Assembly: GCF_014170305.1 (NCBI RefSeq)
Contig: NZ_LZZT01000004.1
Location: forward strand, 1 to 64,000
Source of the DNA: Achromobacter sp. UMC71
GTDB lineage: Bacteria; Pseudomonadota; Gammaproteobacteria; Burkholderiales; Burkholderiaceae_B
Direction: 5' to 3'
Length of the DNA: 64,000 nt
The translations under genes were made by a program, and so were the position numbers. Of the stretch, positions 63,671 to 64,000 are shown piece after piece (the stretch's first letter is position 1; the number at the start of each line of letters is the position of its first letter). The notes under the pieces were generated by a model. That model did no database searches. It was not told where the DNA came from and saw only the letters and a list, made by a program, of their open reading frames with translations.

Positions 63671-63803
63671 ATTGTATACATGAAGAATACATACGACAGG
63701 GCCAGCACCCTGCCCGCTAGGGATCTCCCCTATGATCGACCTCTAGCGAACAGCTTATCTAGGGAAACCCCCTATACCTGGGCAACCTTCATGTATACAT
63801 AAT
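63671..63803. promoter_or_regulatory. pair of TGTATACA operators in GntR / SDR divergent region
   Basis: ATTGTATACATGAA (63671..63684) and TTCATGTATACATAAT (63788..63803) are reverse-complement versions of one palindromic site centred on TGTATACA. The first is seven bases from the GntR start codon, the second about 70 bases before the SDR start. Two matched sites 120 bases apart suggest cooperative or looping control by the GntR protein (inference). Confidence 0.65.
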
Positions 63804-63869
63804 CGCAAAAAATTCAGACAGGCAGGCGCACTCCCCAAGGCGAGGCGAACCTGCTCAACAGGAGACAGC

Positions 63870-64000
63870 ATGTCCAATGTATCCACGCCGGCCGCGGGCC
63901 CGGCCCCGCGTCTTGCGCTCGTCACCGGCGGCGGCGGAGGTATCGGCGCCACCATCTGCCAGGAACTGGCGCGCGCCGGCTACCGGGTCATCGTGTCCGA
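63870..64000 (+). CDS. short-chain dehydrogenase/reductase, 5' part only
   Basis: The first 43 codons of an SDR. After a 14-residue lead comes LALVTGGGGGIGATICQEL, the NAD(P)-binding motif, then the start of the second strand (YRVIVSD-like). GGAGA precedes the ATG. It continues past the window edge. It is divergent from the FCD-type GntR gene, which probably controls it. Confidence 0.85.
   Translation, partial: MSNVSTPAAGPAPRLALVTGGGGGIGATICQELARAGYRVIVS

Overview
The window looks like a chromosomal segment of a high-GC betaproteobacterium of the Alcaligenaceae (Bordetella/Achromobacter type). This is inferred from codon bias, the abundance of LysR, IclR and GntR regulators, branched-chain-type ABC transporters, a MexEF/BpeEF-like efflux operon and beta-ketoadipate genes. 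No phage, plasmid or insertion-sequence genes, no CRISPR array and no tRNA or rRNA were recognised. Assignments come from reading motifs and family resemblance by eye; no database search was run.

Layout. 0-0.6 kb: a large perfect inverted repeat made of two head-to-head copies of a structured intergenic repeat. 0.6-5 kb: IclR regulator, phytanoyl-CoA-dioxygenase-family enzyme, AI-2E-family membrane protein and a LysR regulator. 5.4-11.4 kb: three-gene RND efflux operon. 11.4-18 kb: phosphonate locus (phnD-phnC-phnE, phosphonoacetaldehyde reductase, phnX) bracketed by two related LysR regulators. 18-22.7 kb: minus-strand operon for a Tat-exported phospholipase C, a tiny lipoprotein and a phosphodiesterase-like lipoprotein with a LamG-like domain. 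22.8-25.4 kb: thpR, a 5'-nucleotidase-like protein and an SAF-domain oxidoreductase. 25.4-39.5 kb: GntR regulator, a divergent SDR, then a 12-kb plus-strand run coding for an AroE-like dehydrogenase, a five-gene branched-chain-type ABC transporter, an SDR, a fused E1 alpha-beta 2-oxoacid dehydrogenase, a VOC protein, E2 and E3. This reads as one uptake-and-oxidation pathway for an unidentified compound. 39.5-49 kb: LysR, ilvD, AraC, a 3'-truncated leuA-like gene, LysR, GNAT, MFS and queC. 49-52 kb: ppc. 52.2-60.3 kb: two operons (hydroxyacyl-CoA dehydrogenase/AtoE-type transporter/SDR, and pcaI-pcaJ-catC-yciI-like-pcaD-cyclase) with an IclR gene between them; a shared 15-bp palindrome links all three. 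60.3-64 kb: psiF, FxLYD protein, beta-carbonic anhydrase, FCD-type GntR and the start of an SDR gene.

The most unusual signals are: (i) a dispersed intergenic element (four loci) with a conserved two-hairpin core but long flanking arms that are perfectly self-complementary and different at each intact locus; (ii) an ABC transporter whose two ATPases deviate at motifs that would form the same composite ATP site; (iii) the unassigned catabolic operon at 27-39.5 kb; and (iv) the palindrome that ties the two aromatic/acyl-CoA operons to the local IclR protein.
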